64,000 nt of DNA, from positions 54,172-118,171 of the forward strand of contig NZ_LIHP01000019.1 of NCBI RefSeq assembly GCF_001314605.1, written 5' to 3'. The position numbers and the translations under genes are program-made. The stretch is from Marinobacter sp. HL-58 (GTDB lineage: Bacteria > Pseudomonadota > Gammaproteobacteria > Pseudomonadales > Oleiphilaceae). The notes beneath the pieces were generated by a model. The model made no database searches. It was given only the letters and a program-made list of their open reading frames with translations, and had not been told where the DNA came from. Each line of letters opens with the position of its first letter. Position 1 is the stretch's first letter. Shown here one piece after another: positions 9,640-18,913 of the stretch.

Positions 9640-9993
9640 ATGAGACACACATTCGACAGTTGCGTCAGCAAACGAACAGGCAAACCACTGGCAGCCTACG
9701 ACTGTGAATATGAGGCTTGGAGCGCTTCCGACCATGCGAGCCTGTTCTACGGTCAAGAATTCACATATTACCGTTGTCCTCAATGCCAACATTGGCATCT
9801 AACCCCCAAGGAGCGATACACACCCAGTAAACCCTGCGAGTTCTGCACCGATAGCGACGGAGAAACCAAGGAGCTGTATTCAACTAAGGCGGGAGCAGAG
9901 GCTCGGGCAAAGATCATTGGTTGCGAAAACCACATTCATTTGCGGGTATATGAATGCCCCTACCAAACGGGTTGGCATCTAACCAAACAGTAG
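9640..9993 (+). CDS. Small zinc-ribbon-like protein of unknown function
   Basis: A 117-residue protein if started at MRHTFDSCVSKR, which has GGAG a few bases upstream; the open frame extends further upstream without a convincing start. It contains CPQCQHWHLTPKERY, then CEFC, and ends CPYQTGWHLTKQ. The CxxC pairs suggest a zinc ribbon, and the WHLT motif appears twice. I do not recognise a function. It lies in the small-gene part of the left island. Its leader shares GAACTGGAGTA with the next gene. Confidence 0.65.
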   Translation: MRHTFDSCVSKRTGKPLAAYDCEYEAWSASDHASLFYGQEFTYYRCPQCQHWHLTPKERYTPSKPCEFCTDSDGETKELYSTKAGAEARAKIIGCENHIHLRVYECPYQTGWHLTKQ

Positions 9994-10045
9994 TGCCTCG
10001 CGATCCAACCCCTTAAAACACACTCAAGAACTGGAGTAGATTCCT

Positions 10046-10165
10046 ATGTCAAAAGGTAAAGGAAGTTCTCGCCCCTCCAACGGTCATCCGGGTGGCAACT
10101 GGCCAAGCACAACCGGCCGGCCATCTGGAGGAGGCCGAGGGAATGCCCCTTCCAAGGGTAAATAG
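10046..10165 (+). CDS. 39-aa Gly/Ser/Pro-rich basic peptide
   Basis: Too short for routine gene calling. It reads MSKGKGSSRPSNGHPGGNWP and ends with a second GRGN-type Gly-rich stretch and KGK. The leader GAACTGGAGTA repeats the one before the preceding gene and places GGAG about 9 bases before ATG. Composition suggests a disordered, nucleic-acid-binding peptide; this is inference only. Confidence 0.55.
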   Translation: MSKGKGSSRPSNGHPGGNWPSTTGRPSGGGRGNAPSKGK

Positions 10166-10175
10166 CGATGCAAGA

Positions 10176-11429
10176 TCAGGCCGCTGAAATGTCGGCGGCC
10201 TGTTTCTGATAACAGTTCCAATATGTACTGTAGGACCCGATGGCATTGAAACATTGAAGATCTGGATGCGTAGTGAAAATTGAGGCAAGGGCCTCTTCTT
10301 CCTCATCGATCAATCGCCCCCATGCCAGCGCAACCTGAGCTTTCATCCACGCCAGATAATGGTCTGAGTCGTGGCCAGCACAGAGCCTGGCAATGAATGT
10401 TTCAAAATCGGATAAATCGGGAATCGTGCCTTTGCGCCAGCGCTTCAGCTTTCCGTACTTATGATCCGCAGGGGTTTCAGATGCACGAGAAGCAAACTCT
10501 TCCTCAGAGCAGTCTCCGGGCAAAGGCAAGTAGCTGGCCATTCGTCTATAGCTGAAGTCACCACCATTGAGCGCAGACAATCGATATTTCCAAACCTCAA
10601 ATAGCCGAATTAGAGGTCTGTCCTTTTCAGACGGAGCTTCCTGAGCCGATGCTCGGGGAGCAATATCTCCCACAAATCCCTGATCGACCAACTGTTGTTT
10701 GTGCGTTTCATACGCCCCATGTGCAACAAGATAATCGGCCACGTCCAAAGCTAACTCACAGAGCAGCGTGTAGCAGAAATCGACTCGCAATTGGTGGTTA
10801 ACCAAGTGCAGTATGCTCTTTCCCTTGCGCCACTCTGCGCTTTCTGGATTTCTGGCTGTGTGGTCGATCTCGGCGATCAAGAAGATGAGTTCCGGATCCA
10901 CCAGGGTGTGCTTCCTCAAGAACTCTTGACCCCGTCGAATCCAGACGGTGGGGTTATGCTGTTCATTCGGTTGTCGGCTGGTCTCCTGTTTGACCCAATC
11001 GAGAAAAGCCTTCTCTTGGACCATCCGCTTCTCAAGGAAGCTGGCAACTCTGGATCCCTTGAGGGCCGAGCCAATTTTCGACTTCTCAGCACCCGCCAGT
11101 GCAGCCACCCACGAGGAGCCATTGTTCTTCAATTGGAGGCCGTTCCAGGGCTCCACTGCAGCTTCGATCAATTCTAGGAATTGCTTGTTGGGAATACTTG
11201 CGTGCCAGACGCGTTTAATTTTCATCGCGGTGCTGGGTGTTACTGGCTTCTGCTCAGCTTTCTTTAACGTGTTCAGATGCGGTGCCTTAACCCCGGCAGC
11301 ATTCGCCATTGTCTTTACCAAACGGGGAAATGAGCCTGAGTCGCCGAGCGCGATTCGCAGAAAATCAGACACGTGCGGAAGGAAGAACACATCGAGTGGC
11401 GGAAGTGTAACCCTGATTCTGTTCTTCAT
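10176..11429 (-). CDS. Unrecognised 417-aa protein
   Basis: I do not recognise this family. The protein is soluble-looking, with no signal peptide or membrane segment. An early stretch (NTLKKAEQKPVTPSTAMKI) has the look of a helix-turn-helix or repressor-like segment, and later parts are helical with several Trp residues (VWKYRLSALNGG, KLKRWRKG). It is convergent with the 39-aa peptide gene and divergent from the gene at 11592. It probably belongs to the cargo of the island bounded by the integrase at 12253. Confidence 0.65.
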   Translation of the reverse strand: MKNRIRVTLPPLDVFFLPHVSDFLRIALGDSGSFPRLVKTMANAAGVKAPHLNTLKKAEQKPVTPSTAMKIKRVWHASIPNKQFLELIEAAVEPWNGLQLKNNGSSWVAALAGAEKSKIGSALKGSRVASFLEKRMVQEKAFLDWVKQETSRQPNEQHNPTVWIRRGQEFLRKHTLVDPELIFLIAEIDHTARNPESAEWRKGKSILHLVNHQLRVDFCYTLLCELALDVADYLVAHGAYETHKQQLVDQGFVGDIAPRASAQEAPSEKDRPLIRLFEVWKYRLSALNGGDFSYRRMASYLPLPGDCSEEEFASRASETPADHKYGKLKRWRKGTIPDLSDFETFIARLCAGHDSDHYLAWMKAQVALAWGRLIDEEEEALASIFTTHPDLQCFNAIGSYSTYWNCYQKQAADISAA

Positions 11430-11591
11430 ATGCTCCTCGATACTGTGGCGACAAAGCCCTGAAATTCAGACGCTGCCACATTTGATCACATTTCAAAAGG
11501 TTTATGGCCATCATCCTCCACTAGGCTTTGAAGCGTCGATAAATCAATGTTGCTGAAGGTCAACCAACAATTAAGCCTGAGGAACGAACGT

Positions 11592-11945
11592 ATGAAAGCC
11601 GGCATATTGGAACCCAAAAACCTCCCTCACCTTCTGGCGCTCGCCCGGGGTGCCCGAGCAGGCAACGTGGAGGCATGCAGGAATTTGGCCCGCCAGCTTG
11701 GTAACGCATCGAACGCCAAAGCGGTATTACGCCAACTCAAGCAGGAATTACATCAGGAAGAGATTGAACGAGAGAAACTGGCACTGCAGCGTCGAGCTGA
11801 GAGGGAGAAGAAACAGCGCGCTTGCTTCCCGCCAACCCACCCCCTGTTCCGAAAAAACAGGTCAACCAAGGGCCAGCGTAACCATGATGCAATGAAAAGA
11901 GCGATACTGTGTGGCGGGTTCGAAACAAACAGAACCCGCCATTAA
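11592..11945 (+). CDS. Small charged protein of unknown function
   Basis: A 117-residue basic protein starting MKAGILEPKNLPHLLALARG, preceded by GAGGA. A helical, charged stretch (KQELHQEEIEREKLALQRRA) suggests a short coiled coil, followed by a basic Ser/Arg/Lys tail. No family is recognised. An upstream ATG at 11547 would add 15 residues but lacks a good ribosome site. It lies between the 417-aa gene and the AlpA regulator, so it is likely island cargo. Confidence 0.5.
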   Translation: MKAGILEPKNLPHLLALARGARAGNVEACRNLARQLGNASNAKAVLRQLKQELHQEEIEREKLALQRRAEREKKQRACFPPTHPLFRKNRSTKGQRNHDAMKRAILCGGFETNRTRH

Positions 11946-11978
11946 CCAATATGTTTCTGCCGTCGAATTTCTGGACCA

Positions 11979-12146
11979 TTAACTGTCCAGACCGTCCTCA
12001 TAGGCTTGCAGGTCAGCCTCTCGCCACCTCGCAGTCTTGGGGGCGAGCTTGACTGGTTTCGGAAAGCGCCCTTCACGAATCCAACGCCAGGTGGACTTGG
12101 GAGAAACGCCGTAACGATTGCTGACTTCTTTGATGCTGTAAAACAC
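11979..12146 (-). CDS. alpA: AlpA-family regulator/excisionase-like protein
   Basis: A 55-residue protein starting at GTG with a GAGG ribosome site 8-9 bases upstream. It reads YSIKEVSNRYGVSPKSTWRW and then GRFPKPVKLAPKTARWREAD, the winged-HTH pattern of AlpA regulators found next to P4-type integrases. AlpA proteins switch on integrase expression and assist excision. It lies just downstream of the integrase on the same strand. A longer ORF beginning at an ATG at 12160 is in another frame and is not the gene. Confidence 0.85.
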   Translation of the reverse strand: MFYSIKEVSNRYGVSPKSTWRWIREGRFPKPVKLAPKTARWREADLQAYEDGLDS

Positions 12147-12252
12147 GTTATGTACCTCATTCCGATTAATTGGTACTCAATAAGTTAATCGGTAACAAGG
12201 GGCGGTTGGGGCGTGTAATTGCCAGAAAACTGCAGAAACTCAGGATTTATGG

Positions 12253-13542
12253 TTAATAATCCTTTTGCCGGCGTTTCCGTGGCAACTTTCCTGTGTATGC
12301 ATACCTGGCGTAGGCGTTGAGCAATTGCAAGCGACGATCCAAGATCTGTTCGCTCAGATAAGCTGCGCGGGTCTCATCGCTTTCCAGATGCGCCAAACTG
12401 AGCTCGGAGACCACATCATCAAAATCTGTCTTGGCTGCAGCAAAATTCTTGAAACAGCTTCTCATTCCATGTGCACACGCGATCTTGTTATACCGAGGGT
12501 CCATAAATCCTTTGCCGCCAGCCTTCAAAGACTCTTGATGAACTGCCTTCACAGTGTTGTTCAGCGCGTTCTCGCTGATCTGCGCTTTTTCTTTGTAACC
12601 CGGAAATACGTATCGTCCGGACCGAGGCATGCTCCGGAGGATTTCTATTGCCCTTGGCACCAAAGGCACCACGTGGAGCTCATTCGGGTTCCTATTCTTC
12701 ATTTTCGAGCCTGGAATCGTCCAAGTTCCCTCGTCGAGATTGATTTCCGGCCATTCAGCAAATTGAACCTCTGTCGGTCTAGCGATAGTCAGTATTTGAA
12801 ATTCCAATGCTCGGGCGGGCGTCGTGTCTCGCTCCAGCAGGAATTTCATAAACTCAGGCAAGTCATGATGCCGCATCGCAGGTTTATGCTTAGTGTGATG
12901 GATACGCTTTGCCGGTGGCAGCCAGCCATCCAGATTGTCGTCCCAATCTGCAGGATTCTTCCCGGAAACCAAGTTGCGAGATGCCGCCAGCTTCCAGACT
13001 TGGGCAATAGTCTGACGAATTCTGGTGGCCGTCGGTGTTTGGGTGGTCCATAGCGGATTCAGAACTCGTACGACGTCCTCAACGGTGAGGTCGCCGATTT
13101 GGGTATCACCAATCTCCAGCAGACATCGATCAATCGACTTCCGTAGGCGGTTTCGCTGCCGCTGCGGGTTCTTGCCGCGAAAAGTGACCTCTTTAATCTT
13201 GTAATATTCCTCCGCGAGCTCTCCGAAGGTGACTTGTTTCCGCTGGCGCTCACGGTCTCTGGCCTTTCGCTCCTGATTCTGTTCAACAGGATCCACGCCA
13301 TTGCGGATATCCTCCTTCTTCTGGCGGGCCTGCTCTCGCGCCTCTCCTAGGCTCACATCGGGATAGCCTCTCAGGCCAATCTCGCGACGACGGAGGCCCA
13401 CCGTCGTGACCAGAAGCCAAGAGCGTGAACCGATTTCCTGTCCAGCCGCTGGCGGACGACATTGCAAAACTAGACCGTCTATCCCACCCACCCTGCCGGG
13501 GGTACCAACCACTTTTCCACCAAGACCCAAAAAATCCCGCAA
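12253..13542 (-). CDS. P4-type tyrosine integrase
   Basis: A 429-residue integrase with an N-terminal arm-binding (DUF4102-like) domain (GRVGGIDGLVLQC, GLRGYPDVSLGEARE), a SAM-like core-binding region and a C-terminal catalytic domain. Catalytic residues are visible as ARPTE, KMKNRNPNE, AHGMRS (HxxR), LAHLESD and the Tyr in AAYLSE. It should catalyse integration and excision of the left island, with the AlpA gene as partner. Its 5' end points toward the core block, so the attachment site is expected near 13.55-14.0 kb, although I do not find a tRNA there. Confidence 0.92.
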   Translation of the reverse strand: MRDFLGLGGKVVGTPGRVGGIDGLVLQCRPPAAGQEIGSRSWLLVTTVGLRRREIGLRGYPDVSLGEAREQARQKKEDIRNGVDPVEQNQERKARDRERQRKQVTFGELAEEYYKIKEVTFRGKNPQRQRNRLRKSIDRCLLEIGDTQIGDLTVEDVVRVLNPLWTTQTPTATRIRQTIAQVWKLAASRNLVSGKNPADWDDNLDGWLPPAKRIHHTKHKPAMRHHDLPEFMKFLLERDTTPARALEFQILTIARPTEVQFAEWPEINLDEGTWTIPGSKMKNRNPNELHVVPLVPRAIEILRSMPRSGRYVFPGYKEKAQISENALNNTVKAVHQESLKAGGKGFMDPRYNKIACAHGMRSCFKNFAAAKTDFDDVVSELSLAHLESDETRAAYLSEQILDRRLQLLNAYARYAYTGKLPRKRRQKDY

Positions 13543-14004
13543 CCTGCCGTTTTTTATACACGTTTTAACTTATCACTAGTCCATCAGCATCCATTGATAT
13601 CCATGCTCAGCCATAGTCTTTGGGGGTACAACTGGGGGTGCAAACTGAAATGACCCCACTATGGTTAGCTTTATGCCCCAAACGCTGAAGGATACCCCAG
13701 AAACTCCGCTGTGGGCTCAACCGATGTGACGGCGGCTTATCCAGTTTGAAGTTAACCACGGGTTCGCCAGTATCGGGATTGAAGGCCTATGAACATCCCG
13801 AATCCGTTCGCCAGCCTTGGCTACCCGTTTCTCCAGGCGGTATTACTGCTCATCCTGAGCCGCCGGTAATACGATCGTTGGGATATCGCCTTGTGACGCC
13901 GACCTGGCGTGTAATACTCGGCTCAACCAGCACGGTTGATAGCGCTACTGGAGAAAATGGCTACGATGGGGAACGGAACGACTACAGACCATCGAGCCGT
14001 CACC
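13543..14004. other. Island-core boundary region without a recognised gene
   Basis: About 460 bp upstream of the integrase. It contains two G-rich words, GGGGGTAC and GGGGGTGC, at about 13623-13641, which resemble runs often seen at the 5' side of P4-type integrases. A 26-codon frame at 13789 (MNIPNPFASLGYPF) is hydrophobic but unsupported. No tRNA gene is visible. The element end is probably here, but I cannot define it. Confidence 0.5.
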
Positions 14005-15021
14005 TCAGGCGGCTGTGGCAGCCGGCAGAACGCGCTTGAGAATGTCGGCCAGTGTGACCACTCCCACCATTTCCCCATCGCGCCTGACCACTGCCAGTTG
14101 AACGCTGGCCTTACGCATACGCGCCAGGGCTTCGTAAACCGGAGTTTTTGAATCGAGCACAAAAGCCTTACGGGCAACCTCGCGAGCTGGGCGGTCCTCC
14201 GGCTCAAGGAGTGTATCGCGCACATGGACTACAAGGGGTTTAAGACCTTTCGTTCCGGGAATCAGAATTCGCAGGTGGCCAGACTCCATAGCCGCGGCTC
14301 GAACGTCAGCTACCGTGGCGCTCGGGTCAACCTGAACCGGCGACTCCCCTTCGGTTACCAGGGATTCAACGGGCAGAGAGCCCAGATCGATCAGGCCGGC
14401 CAGTTGTTGCTGAATCTGGGGCTTGAGAGTACCCACCTCTCCTGAGTGCTCAACCAGTTGGCGAATGGTTTCGATGTCTTGCCCTCCGACGGCAGCACTT
14501 TCAACCGGCTCCACCCCGGAAGCCCGGACCAGGCGGTTGGCGAGCCGGTTGATCCAATTCAATAGCGGGCGTAACGGCCAGATGTATGCCCTGGCAATCA
14601 GGCCGATTGCGAGTACCGACTTTTCCGGATGCGCAATCGCCCAGGACTTGGGCGCCATCTCTCCTACCACCAGGTGCAGGAAGGTAACAACGAACAGCGC
14701 CAGACCGAACGCTGCTCCGCCGGCTGCCCAGTCTGGTAAACCCAGGGTGAGCAGAACCGGGCCGAGCCAGTAGTCGACAGCTGGCTTGGTGACCGCGCCT
14801 AGCGCAAAAGTGCAAAACGTAATACCCAGCTGTGCACCAGCCAGCATTAGCGTGAGATCGTTCATACCCCTCAGGCTAGCCCGGGCAGAGGGGCTATATG
14901 CTGCCATTTCCTCTAGCCGGTGCCGGCGCGCACCAAGCAGCGCGAACTCGATGATTACGAAGAAGCCGCTCAGGACGATAAGGGCGACAGTCACCAGGGT
15001 GACGATCAGTGGATCGTTCAT
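14005..15021 (-). CDS. CNNM/CorC-like DUF21-CBS membrane protein (short form)
   Basis: A 338-residue protein with an N-terminal DUF21 transmembrane domain (about residues 1-190; VVGEMAPKSWAIAHPEKS is the typical signature) and a C-terminal CBS pair ending LAVVRRDGEMVGVVTLADIL. CNNM-type proteins handle Mg2+ or Co2+ or act in membrane integrity. It lacks the CorC_HlyC domain found at the end of its neighbour. Its start overlaps the upstream paralogue's stop by 4 bp, so the pair is one operon and may form a hetero-oligomer, as CNNM proteins are dimers. Confidence 0.88.
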   Translation of the reverse strand: MNDPLIVTLVTVALIVLSGFFVIIEFALLGARRHRLEEMAAYSPSARASLRGMNDLTLMLAGAQLGITFCTFALGAVTKPAVDYWLGPVLLTLGLPDWAAGGAAFGLALFVVTFLHLVVGEMAPKSWAIAHPEKSVLAIGLIARAYIWPLRPLLNWINRLANRLVRASGVEPVESAAVGGQDIETIRQLVEHSGEVGTLKPQIQQQLAGLIDLGSLPVESLVTEGESPVQVDPSATVADVRAAAMESGHLRILIPGTKGLKPLVVHVRDTLLEPEDRPAREVARKAFVLDSKTPVYEALARMRKASVQLAVVRRDGEMVGVVTLADILKRVLPAATAA

Positions 15022-16394
15022 TGGTCATCCTCAGTCATGGGCACTTCGACCAGTTTTACACGTACTTCCGTAGGCACATGCCGCTCGATACGCAAAACAG
15101 CTACTTCAAGCCGTCGCCGTACAGGCTCATCGGATACCAACTCGGCGGGATCTACCGGCAGATCAACATTCACAGTGTCACCTTCCGCAGGAAGGGCTCC
15201 GACCTCGGCAATCAACATACCGGCAATCGTCTCCACATCACCTCGAGGCAGGCCAAAGCCTATGGCGCGCTCAACCTCGTCAAGATGCACATCGCCCTCC
15301 ATGAACCAGGTGTTGTCGCCTTCGGACACCACCGCCTCGGTGACCTCAACATCGTGCTCGTCCGTTATTTCCCCGACAATCTCCATCGCCAGGTCTTCGA
15401 TAGTGAGAACGCCGGCAAAGCCGCCGTATTCATCAATGACACAGGCCAGCTGATTGGTGGAGGTCACCAAATGCTCCAGTGCATCAGGCAGCCGCATCAA
15501 TGTCGGTAACACCGTCGCCGGGCGCATCACCGAGGCCACGGTATCGTCGGCCTGCCCTGCTTCCATGCGTGCAAGTACATCGGCCAGATGGACAACGCCT
15601 ACCGGGGCATCGTCATCGTCAATCACCGGATAGCGGGTGTGGGCTTGCGCCATAAGACTGCGGAGTTCTTCCAGGGTAGTGTCCGGTTCGACCCAATCCA
15701 CCTGTGAACGGGGCACCATCGCGTGCTCAACATCGCGTTGGGGGAAGTCCAGGATGCGATCCATCATCAACGACAGCTCAATCGGCAGATCACCGCTGTC
15801 ACGGGAGTTGGCGATGATGTGCGGCAGATCGTCCTCAGACGCACTTACGTCAAGGTCATGAACCGGTTCAATTCGAACTGCGCGGAGGAGAAGATTGGCG
15901 GACTTGTCAAAGAAACTGATGATCCAGCCAAACACCGACATGTAGATCAACGTGGAGCGCGCGAGCTTACGGGAGAGTGGCTCCGGGTTGGCAATGGCAA
16001 GGTTTTTCGGATAAAGCTCGCCGGCAACCATCTGAACCACCGTCGCCACGACCAGCGCCGATACCGTACCGACGGCAATGCCGGTTTCAATCGACATCCC
16101 GGTACCCTGCAGCAGAATCCCCATGGACTCACCCACCAGCGGCTCGGCCACATAGCCTACCATCAGTCCGGTCACGGTTATTCCAAGCTGTGCGCCGGAT
16201 AACATGAAGCTGGTACGTTTGGTTACTTCGAGGGCCCGCTTTGCCGAATCATCACCGGAAGCGGCTGACGCTGCTAACCTGGTTCTATCCACCGCCATGT
16301 AGGCGAATTCTTGGGCGACGAAATAGCCATTGGCCGCGATGATCGCGAGAATAATAAGGATGCCCAGCAGCAAGGTCAGGACGGTGCCAATCAT
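15018..16394 (-). CDS. CNNM/CorC-family DUF21-CBS-CorC_HlyC membrane protein
   Basis: A 458-residue protein in full family architecture. It has a DUF21 membrane domain with VAGELYPKNLAIANPEPLS, a CBS pair (MVPRSQVDWVEPD and AHTRYPVIDDDDAPVG, then ACVIDEYGGFAGVLTIEDL), and a C-terminal CorC_HlyC domain with WFMEGDVHLDEVE. Members are divalent-cation transport or regulation proteins of the inner membrane; the older name hemolysin is misleading. It is the first gene of a two-gene leftward operon with the shorter paralogue. Confidence 0.9.
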   Translation of the reverse strand: MIGTVLTLLLGILIILAIIAANGYFVAQEFAYMAVDRTRLAASAASGDDSAKRALEVTKRTSFMLSGAQLGITVTGLMVGYVAEPLVGESMGILLQGTGMSIETGIAVGTVSALVVATVVQMVAGELYPKNLAIANPEPLSRKLARSTLIYMSVFGWIISFFDKSANLLLRAVRIEPVHDLDVSASEDDLPHIIANSRDSGDLPIELSLMMDRILDFPQRDVEHAMVPRSQVDWVEPDTTLEELRSLMAQAHTRYPVIDDDDAPVGVVHLADVLARMEAGQADDTVASVMRPATVLPTLMRLPDALEHLVTSTNQLACVIDEYGGFAGVLTIEDLAMEIVGEITDEHDVEVTEAVVSEGDNTWFMEGDVHLDEVERAIGFGLPRGDVETIAGMLIAEVGALPAEGDTVNVDLPVDPAELVSDEPVRRRLEVAVLRIERHVPTEVRVKLVEVPMTEDDQ

Positions 16395-16545
16395 CGTACC
16401 GCCCTCCCTCGATCAAAGGTGAGGAAGAACGGTCTACGTAATCGGCCGGGCTCAGGGTCCACACAGTACTCCATTGGTTACCAGAAAGGTGTTAAATATA
16501 CTGGCATCTTACAAGTTCGGTCCAGTGAATATCACCCAGCAATGT

Positions 16546-17625
16546 TCAGCTGCCCTCTTGTTCAGGATTGGTCGTCGGGCCGGACAGGCTATAAAGCCAC
16601 TCCCGCCAGATCGCGACCAACAATGCCATAAGTACGGGACCGATAAAGAGGCCAACGATACCCATCGTGGTCACGCCACCAATGAGACCGAAAAACGTGG
16701 GCAGGAAAGGCAGCTTGATCGGACCACCCACCAGCGTCGGCCGGATAGTTTTGTCGACAACAAATAGTTCGACCGATCCCCACAGAAAGAGCGCCACACC
16801 TTCAATGATGTCGCCAGTAGCCGCCAGGTAGATCGACACCAGAGTGAAAGCCAGCGGGGCACCGCCCGGAATCAATGCCATGAACCCGGTGAGAACACCA
16901 AGAGCCACTGGCGAGGGAACACCTGCGATCCAGTACGCGGTGCCCAATACAACCCCTTCTCCCAGGGCGACCAGCCCCATACCAGTGACCGTCGAGCTGA
17001 CTGTCGCAGGCACCATTCGGGAAAAACGCCCCCATCGCTCACCCAGAACTGACGACCCTACCCGATCAAGCTGGGCTGCGATCACGTAGCCATCCTTGAA
17101 CACGAAGAACAAGGTGATCAGCATGAACACCAGAATCAGCAGGAGATGAAATGCCTGAGTACTCAGTGCCAACAGCCAACGGTAGATATTGCCAAGTTGC
17201 TCGCCACTGAACAGAACAGCCAATTCACTGAGTGCCTGTGGCCGGTCGACATGCTCCAGCCAGTATGGAGTGAGATACTCGCCAACCAGGGGCAGGGTCC
17301 GCAACCAGTCGGGCATGGGGGCGCCATCGCGATTAGCCTCAATCAGCCACTCCACCCAACTTTTAACCTCATCGAACGCAAACGTGAAAGCCATCGACAA
17401 AGGTACGATCAGGACAACCATAACCGTTAACACAGCAATACTGGCCGCCAGCCCATCACGGCCACTGACCGCTTCATGAAGACGGCGATAGATCGGCCAG
17501 CTTGCAAAGCCGATAATCAGCGCCCCAAGAACAGGCACAAGGAACTCATGAAAGAAATACCCTGCGATAAGCAGCAGCAGGATTAATAGCCAGCGTGAGG
17601 CGGGGCTGTCGGTACGGGTAGTCAA
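16546..17625 (-). CDS. AI-2E family transporter (PerM/YdiK-like)
   Basis: An inner-membrane protein with about seven or eight hydrophobic segments and the conserved family blocks GVLTGFMALIPGGAPLAF and IRPTLVGGPIKLPFLPTFFG. The open frame begins at 17904, but its first 93 residues look like non-coding sequence. I chose TTG 17625 (TTRTDSPASRWLLILLLL), which leads straight into the first membrane helix. Family members export AI-2 or take part in Na+/H+ antiport; the substrate cannot be read from sequence. Confidence 0.85.
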   Translation of the reverse strand: MTTRTDSPASRWLLILLLLIAGYFFHEFLVPVLGALIIGFASWPIYRRLHEAVSGRDGLAASIAVLTVMVVLIVPLSMAFTFAFDEVKSWVEWLIEANRDGAPMPDWLRTLPLVGEYLTPYWLEHVDRPQALSELAVLFSGEQLGNIYRWLLALSTQAFHLLLILVFMLITLFFVFKDGYVIAAQLDRVGSSVLGERWGRFSRMVPATVSSTVTGMGLVALGEGVVLGTAYWIAGVPSPVALGVLTGFMALIPGGAPLAFTLVSIYLAATGDIIEGVALFLWGSVELFVVDKTIRPTLVGGPIKLPFLPTFFGLIGGVTTMGIVGLFIGPVLMALLVAIWREWLYSLSGPTTNPEQEGS

Positions 17626-18053
17626 ATTCAGCTTACTCGAACGAATGGGATATACGTTTTGTGCACTCGCACCTTCCTGGATGCTGATTTGTATTGCTGG
17701 GCTTATACTAGGGCGCCGATGGGAACATAGCAATGTAACACAGGGAGCAAAAAAACCGCCGGCTACCTTTACTACAAGCTCCTCCCGAAAATTCGAGCAA
17801 AGGCGGTCGGGAGACCTCTGGATTTTTTCGGGCTTGAGGGACCCTACAACAGTGCAGACTGCAATTGGTAGGATGCGATCATTCGAATAGCTAGTTTCTG
17901 GCACCAGGACTCACCCCGGTGGCAGAACCTTTTTTTGGGGGGTATATTTGGGGACACAAAGGATATTAATATTTCTTTTATCAAATATCTTTCAACTGGT
18001 TAGCCATTGATTATAGTCCTGCCGGGGTACCATTACCCGGATACCATCCGCAA
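17626..18053. other. Intergenic region with G-rich tract
   Basis: About 430 bp with no gene I trust. It contains TTTTTTTGGGGGGTATATTT and GGGGACACAAAGG at about 17930-17960, followed by an AT-rich stretch. The G-rich run recalls the one upstream of the integrase at 13.6 kb. It may be an old element end. Confidence 0.4.
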
Positions 18054-18800
18054 TCAAAACCCGTACCTCACGCCCACTAGCCCGTAGTGCAACCAGGCGA
18101 AGGTATATACGCTGCTGTTATCTGCTCCTCCCTCTAACGTCCGGTATCCGGCCCGCAAGCTGAGATCCTCCTTCAGTTGGTAGTTAAGGCTGACGCTGGC
18201 GTCGATGGCCCGGCCCTGGGGTGCGCCCAGGCCTTCCACATCCAGTTCGGCAGACCAGCGCGGAGTCAGGAAGCGGGTTGCCTCAAAGGCCAGCAAAGGC
18301 ACGAAGCCCAGATCGGGATCGTCAGCGGAGCGATCATCCTGCCGCAGACGGATGTTGGCATCGCGGATCAGCAATGAGCCACCAATCCGCAGTCGCCAGC
18401 GATCGGTCTCTCGCCAAGTGTAACGATAGCCGATCCTGTAGGTATTGAACTCGTAGCTGGCCCGGACCGCAGAGCCGGCGATGAAGGTTTCCCCGGCAAA
18501 GTTTACATCGGTGTCAAAGGTACCGGTACCGCTCGTCCGCACAGGTGCATACAGGCCTGTCACGGTGTGTCGTTCGCCCCAGTCACGTTCGAGCTTCAGG
18601 CGCAGGTATGGATCGGGGCCTTTGCCTGTCAGGTCTAGAAGGTCAAAGCGATCACCCTGGCTGTCATTGGGAATCTGAACATCGTTGCGGGTGAAACCAA
18701 GGGCACCGGTTTCTATATCCAGCGTCCAGTCCCCCATGGCAGCGGCCGAGGACACCATCAGAAGGGCAGCAACGGTGGCGCGAGCGGATTGTCTGTTCAT
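18054..18800 (-). CDS. Outer-membrane beta-barrel protein
   Basis: A 248-residue protein with an N-terminal signal peptide (ATVAALLMVSSAAAMG) and alternating amphipathic beta-strand patterns through to the end. It closes in an aromatic strand, LHYGLVGVRYGF, with a terminal Phe as required for BAM-dependent insertion. No specific ligand signature is seen. It is monocistronic, divergent from nothing obvious. Confidence 0.75.
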   Translation of the reverse strand: MNRQSARATVAALLMVSSAAAMGDWTLDIETGALGFTRNDVQIPNDSQGDRFDLLDLTGKGPDPYLRLKLERDWGERHTVTGLYAPVRTSGTGTFDTDVNFAGETFIAGSAVRASYEFNTYRIGYRYTWRETDRWRLRIGGSLLIRDANIRLRQDDRSADDPDLGFVPLLAFEATRFLTPRWSAELDVEGLGAPQGRAIDASVSLNYQLKEDLSLRAGYRTLEGGADNSSVYTFAWLHYGLVGVRYGF

Positions 18801-18913
18801 ACGAATCTGGCTCCGATGTCAGTCTCAAGCCGCGGAGGCAGGCCTGGAAAGGAGCTTATCAGAAATACATTTGACCAGCCGGATCAGAATAAACGGACGT
18901 TCCTCTGGTGAAT

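Noticed and set aside
13746..14039. A 97-codon plus-strand frame between the integrase and the CNNM-type gene
   Set aside because: It overlaps the CNNM gene end and shows no recognisable protein.
17930..17960. G-rich run resembling the one near the integrase at 13.6 kb, possible second element end
   Set aside because: No integrase, tRNA or direct repeat supports it; left as a note.
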